Shown here: positions 62,027 to 64,000 of the stretch, piece by piece
Numbering within the stretch: the stretch's first letter is position 1
How the letters are laid out: each line of letters starts with the position of its first letter
Source of the DNA: an uncultured Lachnospiraceae bacterium
GTDB lineage: Bacteria > Bacillota > Clostridia > Lachnospirales > Lachnospiraceae
Length of the DNA: 64,000 nucleotides
Direction: 5' to 3'
Assembly (NCBI GenBank): GCA_910587095.1
Contig: CAJUMJ010000041.1
Span: forward strand, 40,884 to 104,883
The notes under the pieces: generated by a model
The model's input: the letters and a program-made list of their open reading frames with translations, nothing else
What the model was told of the DNA's origin: nothing
Databases searched by the model: none
Translations under genes and position numbers: made by a program

Positions 62027-63214
62027 ATGAACAGACGCGAGGAGAAAAGAAATCTGGAGACCATACCTGTCGGCTCTCTGGGAATGATTCCCCTAAAGGG
62101 CTGTGGCAAGCTTGGAAAAAAAGTAGACTATTATCTTGTCAAATGGCGTACCGAGCGTGAAAGCGAGCACAAAGATTCTCTTGCATTTTCAGGCTATCAG
62201 CGCGACACCTATATTCTTGACGCCGATGTCCCCCGGTTTGGCTCCGGTGAAGGAAAAGGTGTCATCAAGGAGTCAGTGCGCGGCTCGGATCTTTACCTTT
62301 TGGTCGATGTTGCCAACTACAGTCTCACCTACTCCCTCTGTGGTCATGAAAACCACATGTCTCCCGACGATCACTATCAGGATTTGAAGCGCATTATCGC
62401 CGCTGTTGGCGGAAAGGCAAGACGTATTACCGTCATCATGCCTTTTCTCTATGAGAGCAGACAGCACAAGCGTGCCGCGAGAGAATCTCTGGATTGCGCT
62501 CTCGCTCTTCAGGAGATGGTAAACATGGGCGTCGACAATATCATCACCTTTGACGCGCATGATCCCCGTGTGCAGAATGCCATACCGCTTCATGGCTTTG
62601 AGACGGTGCAGCCCGCTTACCAGTTTATCAAGGGGCTTCTTTCCCATGTAAAGGGACTTCAGGTCGACAGCGACCACATGATGGTCATCAGCCCGGATGA
62701 GGGCGGGATGAGCAGAGCTATCTATATTGCCAACGTGCTTGGACTGGATATGGGTATGTTCTACAAAAGGCGTGACTACACCAAAGTGGTGAACGGAAGA
62801 AACCCGATTATTGCCCACGAATTTCTCGGCAGCAATATCGAAGGCAAGGATATGATCATCATCGACGATATGATCTCCTCCGGCGAAAGTGTTCTGGAAG
62901 TTGCCTACGCGTTAAAAGAGCGCAAGGCTAACCGCATTTTCGTATTCTCCACGTTCGGGCTTTTTACGGCCGGACTCGACCGTTTTGACAAAGCCTATGC
63001 GGACGGCACCATTTACCGGGTACTGACGACGAACCTGATTTACCAGACGCCGGAACTTTTGGAGCGCGAGTGGTATATAGACTGTGATATGAGTAAGTAT
63101 ATCGCCTACATCATTGACACCCTGAACCATGACGCCTCCATCAGCGACCTGCTCAATCCGGTGGAGCGCATTCAGTCGATCATGGCCAGATATCACGCCC
63201 TGAAACCGCTTTAA
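62027..63214 (+). CDS. prs: Ribose-phosphate pyrophosphokinase
   Basis: 395 aa, belonging to the longer clostridial form (the classical enzyme is about 315). Marks: SRQHKRAARESLDCALALQEM, FDAHDPRVQNA (metal and ATP site), and the PRPP-binding loop DMIIIDDMISSGES. Makes PRPP for purines, pyrimidines, NAD, His and Trp; pncB at 37.6 kb also uses PRPP. Follows the helicase loader by 22 bp. Confidence 0.95.
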   Translation: MNRREEKRNLETIPVGSLGMIPLKGCGKLGKKVDYYLVKWRTERESEHKDSLAFSGYQRDTYILDADVPRFGSGEGKGVIKESVRGSDLYLLVDVANYSLTYSLCGHENHMSPDDHYQDLKRIIAAVGGKARRITVIMPFLYESRQHKRAARESLDCALALQEMVNMGVDNIITFDAHDPRVQNAIPLHGFETVQPAYQFIKGLLSHVKGLQVDSDHMMVISPDEGGMSRAIYIANVLGLDMGMFYKRRDYTKVVNGRNPIIAHEFLGSNIEGKDMIIIDDMISSGESVLEVAYALKERKANRIFVFSTFGLFTAGLDRFDKAYADGTIYRVLTTNLIYQTPELLEREWYIDCDMSKYIAYIIDTLNHDASISDLLNPVERIQSIMARYHALKPL

Positions 63215-63256
63215 TTTCAAAAAGCCATAGTGGAGATACCGGTTTTCCCACAGATC

Positions 63257-63300
63257 ACGTCAGTTCGAAACCTTCCTGACGTAAAACAAAACTAAAGGAG
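63257..63300 (+). promoter_or_regulatory. preQ1-I riboswitch
   Basis: Stem ACGTCAG (63257-63263) with CTGACGT (63276-63282) closes a 12-nt loop TTCGAAACCTTC, followed by an A-rich tail with AAAACTAAAGGAG that carries the ribosome-binding site. The GTTC...ACC loop and the A-rich tail ending in ACTAA next to the RBS match the class I preQ1 pattern, in which ligand binding folds a pseudoknot hiding the RBS. It sits directly before queT. Confidence 0.75.
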
Positions 63301-63310
63301 ACAACTTTAT

Positions 63311-63850
63311 ATGAAAACACAAAACTCACAGACGGTTTCCATGAAAACCTCTCAATCTCACGCGCTCTTCATGGCGCAGGCAGCTTTAATCGCCGCACTC
63401 TACATTGTACTCACCTTCATTGCAAACGCCTTCGGGCTGGCAAACTACGCAATTCAAGTCCGCTTTTCGGAAGCGCTCACCATCCTTCCCTACTTTACAC
63501 CGGCCGCCATACCAGGACTTTTTGTCGGCTGTCTGCTAAGTAACATCCTGACGGGCTGTGCTCTTCCCGATATTCTCTTCGGCAGTCTGGCTACCCTGCT
63601 CGGCGCGCTCGGAACCTATACGCTTCGCAGGTGGAAATGGTGCGCGCCTGTCTGTCCGATTCTCGCAAATACCATTATCGTTCCCCTGATTCTGGTATAC
63701 GGCTACGGCCTGCTGATCGAGGGCATGTCCGTGGTTCAGTGTCTTGGTTTCTACTGCCTGACGGTGGGCGCCGGGGAAGTGATTTCCTGCGGCATTCTCG
63801 GGATGATTGTACTGGGTATATTGGAAAAATATAAAGGGCGTATCTTTTAG
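63311..63850 (+). CDS. queT: QueT-family queuosine precursor transporter
   Basis: 179 aa, five to six membrane helices, ECF S-component type. A family-like AQAALIAALYIVLTF helix and VRFSEALTILPYFTPAAIPGL loop. QueT proteins import queuosine precursors, working with a shared ECF energising module encoded elsewhere. The preQ1-I riboswitch in front supports the substrate. Confidence 0.93.
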   Translation: MKTQNSQTVSMKTSQSHALFMAQAALIAALYIVLTFIANAFGLANYAIQVRFSEALTILPYFTPAAIPGLFVGCLLSNILTGCALPDILFGSLATLLGALGTYTLRRWKWCAPVCPILANTIIVPLILVYGYGLLIEGMSVVQCLGFYCLTVGAGEVISCGILGMIVLGILEKYKGRIF

Positions 63851-63871
63851 ATACTGCCCTCACAGACTGTC

Positions 63872-63914
63872 AAAGAACCCCTGTTATGCAGCAGCACAGC
63901 AGAGGTTCTTTTTT
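63872..63914. terminator. Terminator between queT and the transposase fragment
   Basis: AAAGAACC (63872-63879) pairs with GGTTCTTT (63904-63911), followed by TTTT; an inner CTGT/ACAG pair strengthens it. The transposase stop codon lies within the loop, so the two convergent transcripts share this structure. Confidence 0.8.
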
Positions 63915-64000
63915 AAAGCAGCAATACTCATCGCGACAAAAAACTGTCGGTGAGCTGCCTTCCATTTCCACATCGCCAGTTTCTTCAGGTTCATGGCAGC
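63884..64000 (-). CDS. C-terminal end of an IS1182-like DDE transposase, cut by the window edge
   Basis: The minus strand is open from base 64000 to a TAA at 63884-63886 (38 residues). The segment begins AAMNLKKLAMWKWK, the typical end of IS1182/IS5-type DDE transposases after the last catalytic Glu region. Only the 3' tip is visible, so intactness of the element cannot be judged. Expected terminal inverted repeat would lie near 63870-63910 but is not recognisable apart from the terminator stem. Confidence 0.6.
   Translation of the reverse strand, partial: AAMNLKKLAMWKWKAAHRQFFVAMSIAALKKNLCCAAA

Overview
The window looks like chromosome from a spore-forming, Gram-positive anaerobe of the Clostridia, most likely a Lachnospiraceae species. 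The evidence is the SpoVT and SpoVG sporulation regulators, a T-box in front of ileS, a DnaD/DnaI-type primosome pair, a GlgC/GlgD glycogen pair, class-typical RBSs (AGGAGG) and close similarity in style to Lachnospiraceae proteins. I cannot name the genus. No rRNA or tRNA genes were found.

Layout. 1-3.4 kb: an aconitase-family hydratase that runs off the left edge, then an AT-rich, probably acquired Abi-family HEPN defence gene followed by a candidate short RNA. 3.5-12.7 kb (minus strand): hflX, an HscC-like Hsp70, a very large TPR protein with a degenerate J-like N-terminus, and glycogen phosphorylase. 12.8-16.5 kb: a type-2 (eukaryote-like) isoleucyl-tRNA synthetase behind a T-box, with a large inverted-repeat element between the T-box terminator and the gene.

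16.5-37.5 kb (all minus strand) is the accessory core: a cellulose-like exopolysaccharide locus. Reading in the direction of transcription it holds a Glu/Pro-repeat membrane protein, a BcsA-type synthase with a c-di-GMP PilZ domain, a VTC/DUF4956/CotH cassette, an AlgI-like MBOAT protein and an AlgJ/DHHW-like SGNH protein, an exported metallo-beta-lactamase-fold protein, a membrane-anchored GH5 glucanase, a SECOND VTC/DUF4956/CotH cassette, a secreted Ca-loop protein, an OmpR-type response regulator and histidine kinase, an unknown membrane-anchored protein, and an amidase/polysaccharide-deacetylase fusion. The last gene has a promoter with six CATC cores spaced exactly 11 bp apart, the expected footprint of an OmpR/PhoB-type regulator. 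The kinase/regulator pair is encoded just upstream. I infer a polymer made by the synthase, trimmed by GH5 and decorated or anchored by the duplicated cassettes, whose biochemistry is not established.

37.6-50.7 kb: pncB, spoVT, a broken GntR/UTRA regulator that keeps its promoter and operator, a nitroreductase, a beta-carbonic anhydrase, a cell-wall operon (alpha/beta hydrolase, membrane-anchored MurF-like ligase, ddl), a 33-residue small protein, a charged hypothetical protein, an AgrC/LytTR-like two-component pair and a fruK-like kinase. 50.7-58 kb: mfd, pth, spoVG, glgD and glgC. 58.3-64 kb (plus strand): murC, a cluster of DnaA-box-like sites, a DnaD-like and a DnaI-like primosomal gene, PRPP synthase, a preQ1-I riboswitch with queT, and the end of a transposase at the right edge.

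A recurring feature is long, nested inverted-repeat elements in intergenic gaps (about 4.9, 16.1, 18.1, 25.0, 43.8 and 49.5 kb). Two of them are clearly homologous and two are bracketed by direct repeats.
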